A stretch of DNA of 64,000 nt. It comes from Cyprinodon diabolis (Eukaryota > Chordata > Actinopteri > Cyprinodontiformes > Cyprinodontidae). A model generated the notes under the pieces. The model was not told where the DNA came from and did no database searches. It worked only from the letters and a program-made list of their open reading frames with translations. The position numbers were made by a program, and so were the translations under genes. The stretch lies in NCBI GenBank assembly GCA_030533445.1, contig CM060073.1, forward strand, positions 42,544,428-42,608,427, in the 5' to 3' direction. This document shows, one piece after another, positions 26,821 to 38,622 of the stretch (positions are counted from its first letter, which is position 1; every line of letters begins with the position of its first letter).

Positions 26821-27888
26821 TGTATTCCTTATTGAAAAGAAAGTACATAAGCCTTATCCTATCTATTGTTGAGCATGTAATTAGGTTTAGTTACATTGTA
26901 AAATGTTGGCATTTGATGAAACTCTCATCACGATTTAAAACTTCTATCAGTTATTCTTTCCCTCAACCTCTAGTGCAAATAAGACTTTGATGCATTCTAG
27001 TGCTTGATGACAGACAGCCATCTTACCTCACATTACCAACAGCAACGCTCATTCCTCCATTTAGATGGAGAAGGTGACGCATACACCTTTTACTCCCCAT
27101 ACCTTCACGCAGTGCAGTTTTCCATGGCGACGCCATATTTCACGCCAGGCTTCACACCATGACAATAGACTCTACCGTCTGCTCAGCTGAAACCTGACAA
27201 ATGGGCCGAATCACACGGGGAGAGAGTTTGAGGAAAAAGGTCACGCTGTTCTCCGTCAAATGACCTCTGCTGCACGACACATTCAATACATCTCTATAGA
27301 GAACTATTTGGTCCAAAATGAGATTCTAAAAAACACCTTATCTCTGGACATCAGGTTTCTGACTCACTGCTTTAGTCACATAACCAAATACAGGTCTAAC
27401 GCACGGCCTACTCAACACTCATACCTCACAAAATATGTTAAGTGGGTGGGTTTTTTTCTCCCCCCAAGCAACAGTCATTTATAACAAATTACCAAAAAAA
27501 AAAAAAAGAAAAAAACCTTGGACTATGGAAAGGGAGTATGACTCACTGAGAAGAACAACACGCAGTAAAGAGATTGTTGAGATGGGCTTTTATAATCCAC
27601 TTCGTGGCTGTCAGACATGCTCCAGTGTTATCAGAGGAAATGTCTGGCCACATTAACACAAACTGTCCCTGTGCCAGACGACAGTGGTCAGCTCTGATCA
27701 GCAGTAAAGTGGACAAGGTGTGAGAGCGTTGAGAGGCTGTCAAAGCACTTCAACTGCTTAAAGAGGAGATGGATTCAACTATTTCACCTCAGCCATGCTG
27801 CGCTTTCTCAAGGACTTTTTCTTTACATCTAAAAATCAAGCCCAGTACCCTTTCTCCACGGATTTACAACTTTAATCACATTTCTACA

Positions 27889-28079
27889 GTTCTTTTTCAT
27901 AATATTCACTCGGTGTCTCGCTATGGGATGCAGCCTCCTGCAGCCCTGATAGAAGCATTTATCTCAATCTGCCAATCCTGATTGGCCCGTGAAAGTGCCC
28001 GTCTTACGCCACGCCCCGTAGCTCCGACTACTAAAGCGTGTGTGGATCACGGCACTCCAATTCAAAACCTCTTCTCACC
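27889..28079 (+). repeat. left inverted terminal repeat of the DIRS element
   Basis: 191 bp starting GTTCTTTTTCATAATATTC. It is the inverted counterpart of 29550-29772. The right copy has a 26-base longer outer end and a 6-base internal insertion; otherwise the two differ only by scattered substitutions. The unequal ends are expected of DIRS repeats. Confidence 0.88.
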
Positions 28080-28374
28080 TGAGAGCTTATCTCACGTCGG
28101 AGCCTTCTGCTAGCTTAACTGCCCACAGACGGACCTTGCTGGTTTCCGTTGCCGGACGCTAGCACTGTGCTCTGGCTTCTGCCCTGTCCGCTCACTCCAG
28201 ACAGGACCGGTATTCTTTTCCGTTCTCTTCACGGCGGAATCCCTCTCGGCTCCCCTCCGCGGACGCTCGAGTCGGACGAGCATTTAGCACACCAGCTACT
28301 TTCTCGACCCCGCCACGCTAGCACGCCAGCTAGCTACGGTTCCTTTCCCTACCAGCACTCCAGCTCGTCGGAAA

Positions 28375-29230
28375 ATGGCAACCGTCAAAAACCCCCACGC
28401 CAGGGGAGACTACCGTCTTTGTGGCTGCGGGAATAAAATTTCAGGGAAAGACACCCACCCGGTGTGCAGTACCTGTCTGGGAGTCGACCACGCCAGGTTG
28501 GCCCTCGAGATTCCCGGCTCCTGTGGGCACTGCAAAGTGTTAACGGTTAAGGGCATCAGACGCAGACTAGCCCGCCAGGTTACCATCTCGGACCGTGATC
28601 CATTCCTCCCCACCGCCGCCCAAGGTGCAGCCGCGGAGGAGGACGTGGACACAGCTGGGGAAGCTCCGGAGACTGACTACGACTGGGGTGCCCAGTGCGA
28701 GCAGCTCCATGCCCCCCAGTTTCCCGAGGAAGACGTGCTGGAAGTCAGCCCCATGGAGGAGGATGACGACACCTCGTTCCTCATGTCAGAGGACGACTGC
28801 AGAGGACCTGCTCGACGTGTGCAAACGCGCGGCAGAGAAGCTGGAGATCCCCTGGCCGGTCGCAATAGCGGAGCCCACCCGGTCCCGCTACGAAGGCAAA
28901 CGGCTTCCCCTGACACGAAATGCGGTGAAGCAGCTTCTTCCTGTCTTCCCTGAGTTGCTGACTGAGCTCTCCAAAACATGGACTAACTGCCCATACAGCA
29001 ACAGGAGCCCTATTTGGGGCGCAGCATCCCTCGATTGCGAGGCGATGGACGCCCATGGCCTCCTCTCCATGCCTCCGGTGGAAGTCCCGGTGGCTGCGCA
29101 CCTCTGCCCAGGCAGCGCGAGCCAGCTGTCTGCGGCTTCCCCCAGGCGCCCGACGCTGCCAGCTAAGCCCGAGCGGTTTCAGCCTGCGCTGACCGAAAGG
29201 GCATACAAAGCAGCAGCCCTCTCGGCTCAT
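28375..29230 (+). pseudogene. DIRS gag-like gene, frameshifted
   Basis: The frame opens with MATVKNPHARGDYRLCGCGN at 28375. It has a cysteine-rich segment (CGCGNK, VCSTCLGVDHA, CGHC) typical of DIRS gag proteins and continues to about 28790 (EEDDDTSFLMSEDD). The family text then resumes one frame over (EDLLDVCKRAAEKLEIPWP, PTRSRYEGKRLPLTR, FPELLTELSKTW, LTERAYKAAALSA), so a one-base indel lies near 28790-28800. The second part runs to about 29228, where it meets recombinase sequence. The assignment rests on recalled DIRS gag motifs. Confidence 0.8.
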
Positions 29231-29400
29231 GCTGTGCCCTGTTCGAGCCGTGCGCTCTTATATGGACAGGATGCAGAGCTTCAGGAGGAGTGATCAGCTC
29301 TTTGTCTCCTGGGCGGAGCCCCGTAAGGGGTCTGCGTGCACACTCTACCCGCGGGATGGCTGCGTACTGGGCTTTATTTCGGGGAGTGTTTCTTGTTCGA
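29229..29400 (+). pseudogene. DIRS tyrosine recombinase fragment
   Basis: Directly after the gag text the frame reads LCPVRAVRSYMDRMQSFRRS followed by DQLFVSWAEPRKG, the LCPVRAL...RTDQLFV block in the middle of DIRS tyrosine recombinases. After KGSA the text breaks, and in another frame a short ALFRG-like segment appears near 29365. Both the start of the enzyme and the segment with the catalytic R-H-R-Y residues are missing or scrambled, so it cannot be active. Confidence 0.75.
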
Positions 29401-29430
29401 TAAGCTGTCTGGCAATACGGGAGCTACCAT

Positions 29431-29527
29431 ATCCCATAGCGAGACACCGAGTGAATATTATGAAAAAGAACGTTTGGTTATCTAACATAACCCCAGTTCT
29501 TAGAATAATATGAGCGAGGTGTCTCGC
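29431..29527. repeat. DIRS internal complementary region
   Basis: Bases 29431-29471 are the perfect reverse complement of the element's first 41 bases (27889-27929). Bases 29469-29527 are the perfect reverse complement of its last 59 bases (29714-29772). The two halves share AAC (29469-29471), the complement of the single GTT left when the ends join in a circle. This is the template region used in DIRS replication to form the circular intermediate. Confidence 0.9.
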
Positions 29528-29549
29528 CAGACGACCCTTCTTGCAGGGC

Positions 29550-29772
29550 GGTGAGAAGAGGTTTGCTTGTTGAATTGCAGTGCCGTGATCCACACACGCT
29601 TTAGTAGTCGGAGCTACGGGGCGTGGCGTAAGACGGGCACTTTCACCGGCCAATCAGGATTGGCAGATTGAGATAAATGCTTCTATCAGGGCTGCAGGAG
29701 GCTGCATCCCATAGCGAGACACCTCGCTCATATTATTCTAAGAACTGGGGTTATGTTAGATAACCAAACGTT
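29550..29772 (-). repeat. right inverted terminal repeat of the DIRS element
   Basis: 223 bp ending AACCAAACGTT. Its outer 59 bases are exactly complementary to 29469-29527 in the internal complementary region. Confidence 0.88.
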
Positions 29773-31506
29773 CAGACTTTAAACATAATACAAGTATAGG
29801 CTTTCCTTTTCTTAGCAAATCAGATATTTTTACAATATGTCTCTTGCTTACTTAATGTAATCCCTTTGATTTTAACAAGAGGCTAGTTTTGGCTAAGGTC
29901 AAATAATTGAACTTTAGGGTTAAAAGCATTAATCAGGCTGACCACACTGGGTTCACCAAGCACTGACTTTAGGTGCATGAACACATGCAGAGCTGCTCAC
30001 TTCAGGTATCCATGAATCAGAAGTCTTCGATTGCGCTGAGATGGCAAAGGAGGAAACCCAGGCAAATCAAATATTTAACGTGTTAAAACTGAGCCCTAAA
30101 AATTAAGTTGGTGTCATATGAATATTAAAAGAAAGTATGTTTTTTTATGGCTGCATCACTTCAAGGAGATTTCGCACCCTCAAGGTCCCAACAGTCGGAA
30201 GATATATGCATAATTCAAAAAGGAGCAATGATTAATGATTCATTTATGAAATTCTAAGGCGTAGTTATTACTCTAGAGCAGATACGGTCAACTCATTTAA
30301 TTTGGATTAAACAAAAAGGTGCGGCAGAAAAGAAAGATCTATAACTATCCCCCCCATTTTCTTACTGCTGGTTTAGAAGAAGCAAGAGGAAAAATGAAGC
30401 CTCTGTAGCTAAAAGAGCAGCAGAGCTGCATCAAGAATCAAGAATCGAGAGAGAGCAGCTCTTTTCACAGATACCAGGAAGGCTCATGTAAGCACAGCTT
30501 CCCTTTTTTTTCGTACATGCAATTTGTAAAATGTTGGCAGCCTTTTTGGAGTCTAATATTCAAGGTAAGAATAAACACTTAAAGCTGCAGCAGGATGCTA
30601 CTATTTTGCAGGTCCTAGTAGTAAATATGGCCACTGATGATTCAGTTCAATTCAAGTCAGTTTTTTTTTTTTTGCGCACTGTACAAAGTGAAATAAAGCA
30701 AGTCATCTAGAGAGAGATCTTAAAAGTTTTCTGTTTGGGAAGAGATGGTGGATAAGCAGCAACGCCACATTGACTGGTAGGAACCAAAAATCAACAATCT
30801 GCTTCACATTGATGCACAGCTGCAGCACACCAGGTACGGTACACGCAGTGCGGGTTAGCACTGTGAGCAGCACATCTTGACACTTCTGAGACAATTCTCT
30901 CGATTATGATTGATTGTTTCTAACTGGCAGCGGTACATCCATCTCCTAAGCTGAACATAGCGTCAGCTAAGAATAAAAATATTTAAAAAACAGGTTTTCA
31001 TAAAAATTACCTACAGTGTTTTTCTCTATCCCATAGTGACATTATGCTGGCTCCATATAGGGTTGCCAGCTCCCTGAAAAAAAAAAAAAAGAAGGGACTT
31101 CATGTGCGTGCCAGCTGACCCGGTTGCCTTTTCCCCTCCTGGCGTGGTGATTTTTTTTTAGCCCTCCTTTGGATGTGAAATTTTTTTTTTAATTACTTGA
31201 CTCAAATCTGCATTGAATTAGATGCATATCTGTAAGTGACATGAACACATGGAAAACAAATTATTATCCAGCAATTCACTTTAATACAAAATAACAAACT
31301 TTGCTGAATAAAATAAGCATCTTACACATAAGCCTGTCTTGCTCAACTTCAAACTGTAAAAATTAATATAAAACAATAAATAAAAAGTGCACATTTTTGG
31401 TGCAACAGCAAACTTGTGCAAACCTGTAAACATATTTGTGCCTTAAATGCAATGACTGTAGGCTACAGTTTTAAAACAGAAAAAAATTAATTAGCTCAAT
31501 GCCACA

Positions 31507-31920
31507 TTATGTGGCGATAGCCCGCTTTTTCCACTGGTATTCCCTCTGAGCTCTTGCAGTAGTGAGGAGTTGTTTGTCTTTAAGTGCTTCAGAGTAAAAC
31601 TCTGAGCAAGACAGTTCATAATTGAGGCTGACAATGAGCTCAGCTTTAATTAATTCAGTGGAACTTTTGTTCCGCACATCAGTCCATTTGTTCTTCGTTA
31701 AGGAGGAAATCCTCTCCACAAAACCAGTGGAAGATGGGATGCTGTGGACAAAGGACACAGCAGCTTGGGAAGGTCAGCTGCCTGAAAAACCTCTCTGCTG
31801 TAACTTTGGACTACCAGGATTCCTTTTCCTGAGTGAGGTGCTCCAGAAGACTGTTTGCAGTTACACCATCTGCATACAGATCATCCATGGACATGCTAAG
31901 GCTGCTCTGTTGTCTCCTGC
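31507..31920 (-). pseudogene. hAT transposase C-terminal (dimerisation) relic
   Basis: On the minus strand the frame 31758-31507 reads FVHSIPSSTGFVERISSLTK then NKWTDVRNKSSTELIKAELI and LNYELSCSEFY. A PSSxxxVERxFS block followed by the xxKWTDxRNxxxxELIKxEL helix is the hATC dimerisation region. Upstream (31760-31920, minus strand) the frame is broken by stops. No terminal repeats were identified. Confidence 0.6.
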
Positions 31921-32326
31921 CATATTCTAAGTGAGCAACACTTAGCTATACCAATGGGATGAGTGTATTCTGGATCATTACATATATGTTGTCAGCTCAT
32001 TGGTAACAATGCAGGACAGGGCCCGGGAACAAGTTTACCGTAAGTTTTGTATCTAACGTGCCCTTGTTCTTAATTTTCCATTAGCTTTTTTTTTACTTTT
32101 TACTCTCACAGTAGAATGGGACAAAGTGCGTTCCTTTTCCACTAAATAGGTACAGGTACTTCTATTTCTAAATACGGAACAATTCCGTTTTTCAAGAGAC
32201 GGTTGGCAAAGCTAGCTCTATATAATATAATTCATGTTTGTTAACTTTACAGCAAGGCTGGAAAAAGATATTCTAATGTGGTTGTTTAGATAGACAGATG
32301 TATAGATAGGTGAACATTATTTTAAT

Positions 32327-32548
32327 AATACAAATTGAACTTTATTAATCTCAAATTGGAGAAATTTACCTCTGCATTTAACCTATCCTCTTGGGGAGCA
32401 GTGAGCTGCCATTGTGCAGTGCCCGGGGAGCCATCAGGGGTTAAGGGTCTTGCTCATGAACCCAGAGTGGAGGCAGTGGGGATTGACTGGTTACTCGCAA
32501 CCTTCTCAGAGCACAAGCACACTTATCTAACCCACTAGGCCCACACTT
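32327..32548 (-). mobile_element. tRNA-derived SINE, copy 1
   Basis: Read on the minus strand it starts with a tRNA-like head (GGGCCTAGTGGGTTAGA resembling an A box; a decayed B box near 32490) and runs through the shared body (complement of AGGGGTTAAGGGTCTTGCTC) to a tail ending in complement of GAACTTTATTAATCTCAAAT. Four related copies lie at 52.0, 52.3, 54.5 and 59.5 kb. Confidence 0.6.
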
Positions 32549-33566
32549 GCAACACTTATTTATTTTTAATGTTTCCATTACTTAGCTTTATGTATGAATT
32601 TTATTTATTGCTTCAATTTGAAAAACAAAGAAACAGTCAAGCCTAAACCTCCGACACTAAACAAGAGCTGACCAGTAGTAGGACAAAGATAAAAGAAACA
32701 AAATAACTAAATCAACACCTCTTTTTTATCACAATGTGATAAATAAAGATGCTGTTTTGGCATTCATAAAAACCTGATGGCCTTAGACATGAAACAGTTC
32801 CTGAAAGACTATCAAATCACAATGTTTGCTTTCTTTCAAATTAAGAAATTTCCCTCTGACTGAAAAACATTGATGCAAAACAGACTGGGGGCAAATGGCA
32901 GGAACTCTGATGCACAGCTGCTATAACCCTTGAATGCATTCGCAGATATGCTAGGGTACTGTATGTGCACAACTCTCCCTAATAGCTGCAGGCTGCCAGA
33001 ACCACCTACCACCCTTCCCCACCTCACAAGCAACTGAAGGATGTTCCTCCTGTTGGCCATTCTCTGGGTTTGGCCTCCTACCAAGAGCCGTGATTTAGAA
33101 GTGCTTACAGGTGACACGAAGAAAGGAGGAGAGGAGGATGGGAGCACATCGCATTGATATTCCAGCCAATGCTCAATCAGAATAAGTGATATTTCTTGTA
33201 TGGAGCTGAGCCATGCTTTGCCACAAACATTCTTCCCATTTTTGGCATCTCTCCAAACTATTTTTGACCTTGCTGTCAGAAAAAAAAATCAACACCAAAA
33301 GGTCTTGCACCAGGTTTGAGGATTGAAAGTGTTCTGAACAATGGTGCAATATATACATAAGGACTTTTTAATTGCATAGCCTCAGTCAGGTAATGTCTGA
33401 TGGAGTAAAAGAGACTTTAAACACATTTTAGACTTGCCTAACAGTGCGTAAATACATACAACAATAAAGTCTATTCAGTTTACCCTAATTAAAGCAATTG
33501 GCAACACTGTTGAAAAATTAAACAGACTCCTTCAGTGTTTTAGAATCTGATAGTTGCTTGTATTTT

Positions 33567-33830
33567 CAAGGCCACGTTCACCCCTCTGTATTAAATCTGA
33601 CATCAGAAAACCAAAACCATTTCTCAACCAGTAAGTTTCATATCTGTTTTGTTGCCCAACAGCAGTGTTTAAGTAAGTTAGCTTTTGTGTTTAAGGGGAG
33701 CTCAGACTGCTGTGAAGAAGGGCTTTGGGTCACATGACTCATTCAGAGACAGATTGCATGCAGCATCACCAAGTGTGGATTAACCTGAAAATTCATTTGA
33801 TATGTCTCTCAATTTAAGCTAATTCTTGGA
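33567..33830 (+). repeat. unnamed dispersed repeat, copy B
   Basis: Partner of 13116-13470 (see there). The similarity is collinear over at least 200 bases with small gaps, too long and ordered for chance. Confidence 0.5.
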
Positions 33831-34009
33831 TTAAAAGTTAAACAATGTTGCATCAAACAATAACTCAACTAACTAAAGAAAATTTTATTAACCCTGTCCC
33901 AAAACTCCCAAAAGTCTCAAAAAAAAAACAAAACAACAAAAACATTAGAACGCTTTAAAATACACAATTTTAATTGCACTGGTTGTTTTAAGCAAGCACT
34001 TCTCGAGTT

Positions 34010-34570
34010 TTTAGACTTAGACTCAACTTTATTTATGCCTTGGAATTACTCCTTAAGGGAAATTCTGGTTACAGTAGCTGATATAGAGTACAAAGAGTTA
34101 AAGCAAGATGCCATTAAAGATAAAAATTCAAAGGACAATATAAAAAGAGTGTAAATAGTACAAAAAATTGCATAAAAAAAAAAAAAAGTTGTGATTTCCT
34201 GGAATATGTTTTCCCTAAATATAAAAATATCTGCACTGTAGAGAGCTAAAGGAAGACTACATAGTACTTGACTTGGCTTATTGCACTTGTACTGCAGAGA
34301 TTTACTGACCTTATAAATCTGTAAAAATCATACAGACTACACAGTAGTTGGCAGGTGTTATTGCATGGTGAGAGAGAAGAATATTGCACGAGTTACAATA
34401 GGTAATGTTTTGCATAAGATTTCCAAGAAAGGAGGTGCTGACCTTTGTTCCTCATCCTATTACCTAGTCCTTCCCCCAAGTGAGGACTTGTACAGGTTGA
34501 TGGTCTGGGGAAGGAAGGAATTCCCCAAACCATCGATTTATAATAATTTAGAAATAGAAGTAAATTATCT
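34010..34570 (-). repeat. possible old LINE 3' fragment
   Basis: TTAGACTTAGACTCAACTTT at the left and GACTTGTACAGGTTGATGGT, CTGGGGAAGGAAGGAATTCC at the right resemble dispersed teleost repeats with a TTAGACTTAGAC start. The assignment is tentative and no frame survives. Confidence 0.3.
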
Positions 34571-36266
34571 GAATACATAAATAACTTTATTACAACAAAT
34601 ACAATGAAAAATACATACAAACATTATGTATGACATTTATAATTATTTTGGATGTTGGAGGATATAATTTAGTGCTTAAGCCTGATAAAAGGGGTATGAA
34701 GAAGTGAAACTTATTTAATCATAACCCTAAACCATCCTTTAGTCCTTAACAATCAACTATTTAAATTATGAGTCCACTCGACTCTAGAAGTCCAGAAAAT
34801 TCTTATAGAATAATGTGCTTTATTCATTAGGAAAAAGGCATTTTTTCACTATTCCTACATATAAATAAAAATCAGCTTTTTCATCCTAGAAGTCTTGTTT
34901 TAATGGCTTTTAGTCAAGCATAAACTTTGATTTATCACACAAATAATTGCTGTTAACAGGTGTAGTGCAGAGAAAATAGTACATTACAATTAATTAGATT
35001 ATATATAATTTCTACTCTGGCATAGTTGCTTTAAATAACTTTTCAAATGAGCAAACAACCACAGTGATTTTCTAAAAACTAAGATAGAAAACCCAAACTA
35101 TGGATGTAAAACAAAACACAGTCTATAGAAAATGATTTGCCATTTACCATTATTCATTTAGATGGGTTTATGTTCACTATATTTAATTACATTATGCAAA
35201 AGCTGCTCTGACCCGAGTTAGACGGTCTTCACAGGATTGATTTACAAGAATGTGAGGATACTTTAAGATGAAGGCTCAACGCTCGTTTGCTCAACAAGGA
35301 ATAAGCCAATAAATGGAAGCAGGAGATGGAGGAGAGTTTACCCAGACAATGCTTTGATAATGCCTTTGATAATCCCGGCTTTCTGGCAGCAGCAGCCCGA
35401 GCCAGACTCCAAGCTCTGATCTGAGCGACCTCCCAGACAAGCCTGATAAGGAACGCAGCACAGTGAGGAGCTTTAAAGCAGCTCCCTTGATGGAAAAGTA
35501 AGATATCCACTTTAGAAGTTAAAAGTGGCGACTCGCTGGATTAGGTGTTCGAACGTGATGTGAAGGGACAATTCTACGACCAAATCTAAACGGAGCCTGA
35601 GGCCGCCTGCAGCTGCAGAGACTATACTCATCACAGTAATGCAATAAAGGTGCAGAGTGAAAAACAGAGCAAGGCGCCCCGACCCTGAAAACCAGGTCAG
35701 CTTTAAACTCAACAACCGTCTGGCTCTTGTTTTATAAACAGCCAGACAACAGGATTATTAAACACACTGCAAGGGAGCAAAATTTGTGGTTCCATTAATT
35801 ACAGCATGTGTTCACGATGTGGATGCAGCCAAGAAGCCACAGTCCATCGTACTATCACCACCCTGTTGGACTTTTTTGGTGTGGTTGTTTTTTCCTGAAT
35901 AGCTGTGGTAGCTTTGTGCCTGATTTAAGAAAACCTTCACCTACAAAGAATCCCAAAAATGTCTTCAGCATTCCAAAAAAGATTTTTCCAAATGTTTTCA
36001 AGATCATCAGGATACTCTTTTGTAGACATAAGATGAACCTTTTTATTCTATTCATGGCTCTGTTTGAAAGTATTTATTGTTTTCTTCACGCTTAAGCAGA
36101 GATCGGAACTCTTGGAACTTTTTAAACCCCTGAATATTAAATGAAAACAACCATAGAGTAACTTGACTTTGTAACATTTTCCTGATTGAAATATAAAAAT
36201 GACTACATTTCTCATCTGTTTTCAAAGTAAAAAACAAGGTTTAAGAATCAGGGCGTTTCCAGCATG

Positions 36267-36420
36267 CACTGAAAAAAAGTACTGCATTTACTTAATTATA
36301 TTCAGTTACTTTAACACAATTGTTTCAGGTTAGCAGGGTAGGAAATAAAACAATTGTATTAAAGTAACTAAATATGATTAAGTAAATGCTAAAAGCGGTT
36401 GCATTATTTTTAGGGCAGTG
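36267..36420. mobile_element. palindromic MITE
   Basis: A 154-bp stretch from CACTG to CAGTG with long imperfect inverted arms: GCATTTACTTAATTATATTC, AGTTACTTTAACACAATTGT on the left mirrors ACAATTGTATTAAAGTAACT, AAATATGATTAAGTAAATGC on the right. The single strand could fold into a long hairpin. No clear target duplication was identified. Confidence 0.65.
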
Positions 36421-38169
36421 TGTTTTGAGCGGTCCAGCTTCAAGTGTCCAGAGCAGCGGATGCTGGCTTAAAAAATCTGAACATTTGCAGTTGGATACCG
36501 AGTGTCAACCAATCAAAGCTGATCCAGGAGCTGTACGGGTCACAGATATGCAATCCGTAATCACTTCTGCAGAACTGTCAGCATAAGGCTATGAAAAATA
36601 AATGTATTTAAAGAGGTTAAACTCCAATGGTTTTAAAAAGACAGGAGAATGGATTTTTATGTAGTAGGAAAAGAGAGAGCTCTGATCATTATAACTTCAC
36701 TAAAATATTCTCTTACTGAACTGTGGAGAAACAGATCACAAGACCTGCCAGCGAAAAATATTGGATTTAATAATCTGGTACCACAAATCTAAAAAAGAAA
36801 AGGGCTTCATATTCACTTTCAGCTGTTAGGACAGCAGCTGGAAATATCCGATAGCCTAGCTGGCACAGAGTGTTTATCATGTCATCATCCATGCTAATAA
36901 GGCCAAGAATCTCTCTCTCCCGGAGCATAAAGCATCAAAATTTGAGCGTCCAGATTCCAGAGTGTCTGGTTTCAAAATGCACAAGTGTCCAAGTTAGACA
37001 CCTTAAAACATATTGGTGTGATGCACAATTTGGCTACTTCATGTTGTCAGACAGGTTTATTTAACAGATGTGGAAGGGGCAATTATGCTTTGTCAAAGCG
37101 CTGTACTGGTGCACCGAATGATTTCATTGGTTCTTGTTCATTTTACCAGATTTAAAAAGTTGTCTTTTCGAAACCTGTGTTTTAAAGCAACTGTTTAAAT
37201 GAAAAAAAGTTATTTTAAGTGTCCAGCACTGACTATGAATCATAAAACATCAACTGATGATTTACAATTTGATTTAAATAACTCAACAAAATATTTTCTG
37301 TTTCAGTTTGAGAGTTCTACAGTTAGAAAAATAGAAGATATATTCTTATATGTATAAATACTCGAGGCACCAGTTTATTTTAGAGTCGTTTGAAGAATCA
37401 TGCCAGTGTTTGTGGCAGTAATCATCCTCCCACCGTCACACTCTACAAAGAACATGTTTGATCAGATAGCCAACAACAAATATAACAATAAATATGGCTT
37501 GATTAAAATAAAATTAAAAGGGAAACCATTAGTGGATGTTTTACAGCTATAAGGCTAAAGCTCTCTCCGGTGATTCATTCCCTCCCTCCAGTCTGTCACT
37601 TCCCATCAGGAAACCGTTCCACTTCTCCCCATGTTCCTCTTCACTCTTCACCTCTGCAGGCTCCTCCCTTCATCTCCCTTTCCTGCAGACATTCAAGTGG
37701 AATCAGCCAGCAGCTTGTGGTCATAATGGGCCCCTGAGAAGGGTAACACATCAGCACCACCCTGGTATTTAATATGATGGTTTAAATGGAGATAAATGTA
37801 TCTAATATGTATGCCTTTTTTGGTCCTCAGAAGAACATACAGGTAATGAAGCCTGCCCCCACCCCCCATGTAAAAGACTGAAAGCATCTACTGAGTAATT
37901 AAATCCCCTGACATTTTTCAGATTAAACATAGAATCATCCATAGATGGAAAAGTAGATTATACTCCAAACTACTTCCATCCTTTGTTTATCAATAAATGC
38001 AGGATGACCGATAGTAACTGCTTCATTTTGACTCTAACCAGAAGATTATGAAAAAAGCCCACCTATAACCTCCTAATATTCATGAAGCCAAGGGAAGCAA
38101 ACCAGCCCACAGCATCACTATTCCTGCTGAATGTGTTGCAGATGGGAAAGTTTATCATGTCATCTAGTG

Positions 38170-38610
38170 TTAGCGACGGTACGGTATATGCCAGAGGTCA
38201 CGGATTAGCAGACCGCAGTCCAGACCCACCTACTGGCTACTCCGGAACCAACCTGATTTAAAACATTTATAAATTACTGCAGGTTGTCCAACGGCAGTGT
38301 CTTATTTCACTTGAGCCGCTTTTTTGTACGGTAAAGCCCTCTAGCATGTCCGGCACCAGGCTACATGTGATCCAAATTAGCCATTGAGCTGCTGTCAGTC
38401 TGGGTTGCTGCTGCTGCTACTTTTAGACTCAGTAGGTAAACCTGTGGCCAGAAGGGCGATGGGAAAGAAGTAGATGATGAGAAAAAGAGAACAGAGAAAG
38501 TGTGGACTGCTGGAAGAACTGCGGTGAACTAGTGACAGAAAAGTGAAATGGCATGCCCAAAGATGACCCTGCACATTTTGAGTATGTTTGGCTCAACCTG
38601 CTGCTGTGAA
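38170..38610 (+). repeat. possible old hAT fragment
   Basis: CCAGAGGTCACGGATTAGCA near 38190 and a KVDDEKKRTEKVWTAG-like text near 38460-38520 loosely resemble hAT-derived sequences that carry a basic N-terminus before a zinc finger. The match is weak. The 9-bp-TSD element inserted immediately to the right at 38623. Confidence 0.25.
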
Positions 38611-38622
38611 GCAGGATTCTCC

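Larger units (their letters stand above)
27889..29772 (+). mobile_element. DIRS-type retroelement, internally deleted, non-autonomous
   Basis: A GC-rich 1884-bp island in AT-rich intron. It shows DIRS hallmarks: inverted terminal repeats (27889-28079 and 29550-29772), the trinucleotide GTT at both outer ends without a longer target duplication, and an internal complementary region (29431-29527) matching both outer ends. Between them lie a gag-like frame and a fragment of the tyrosine recombinase; reverse transcriptase, RNase H and methyltransferase domains are missing. DIRS elements integrate through a circular DNA using tyrosine recombinase, which explains the lack of a longer duplication. 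It lies in dtx1 intron 1 on the strand opposite the gene. Confidence 0.9.

Noticed and set aside
28677..29230. Minus-strand frames of 100 and 149 residues
   Set aside because: Antisense shadows in the GC-rich DIRS gag region.
35229..35715. Two minus-strand frames of 93 and 67 residues
   Set aside because: No motif, repetitive Leu/Ser content and no splice sites that would join them.
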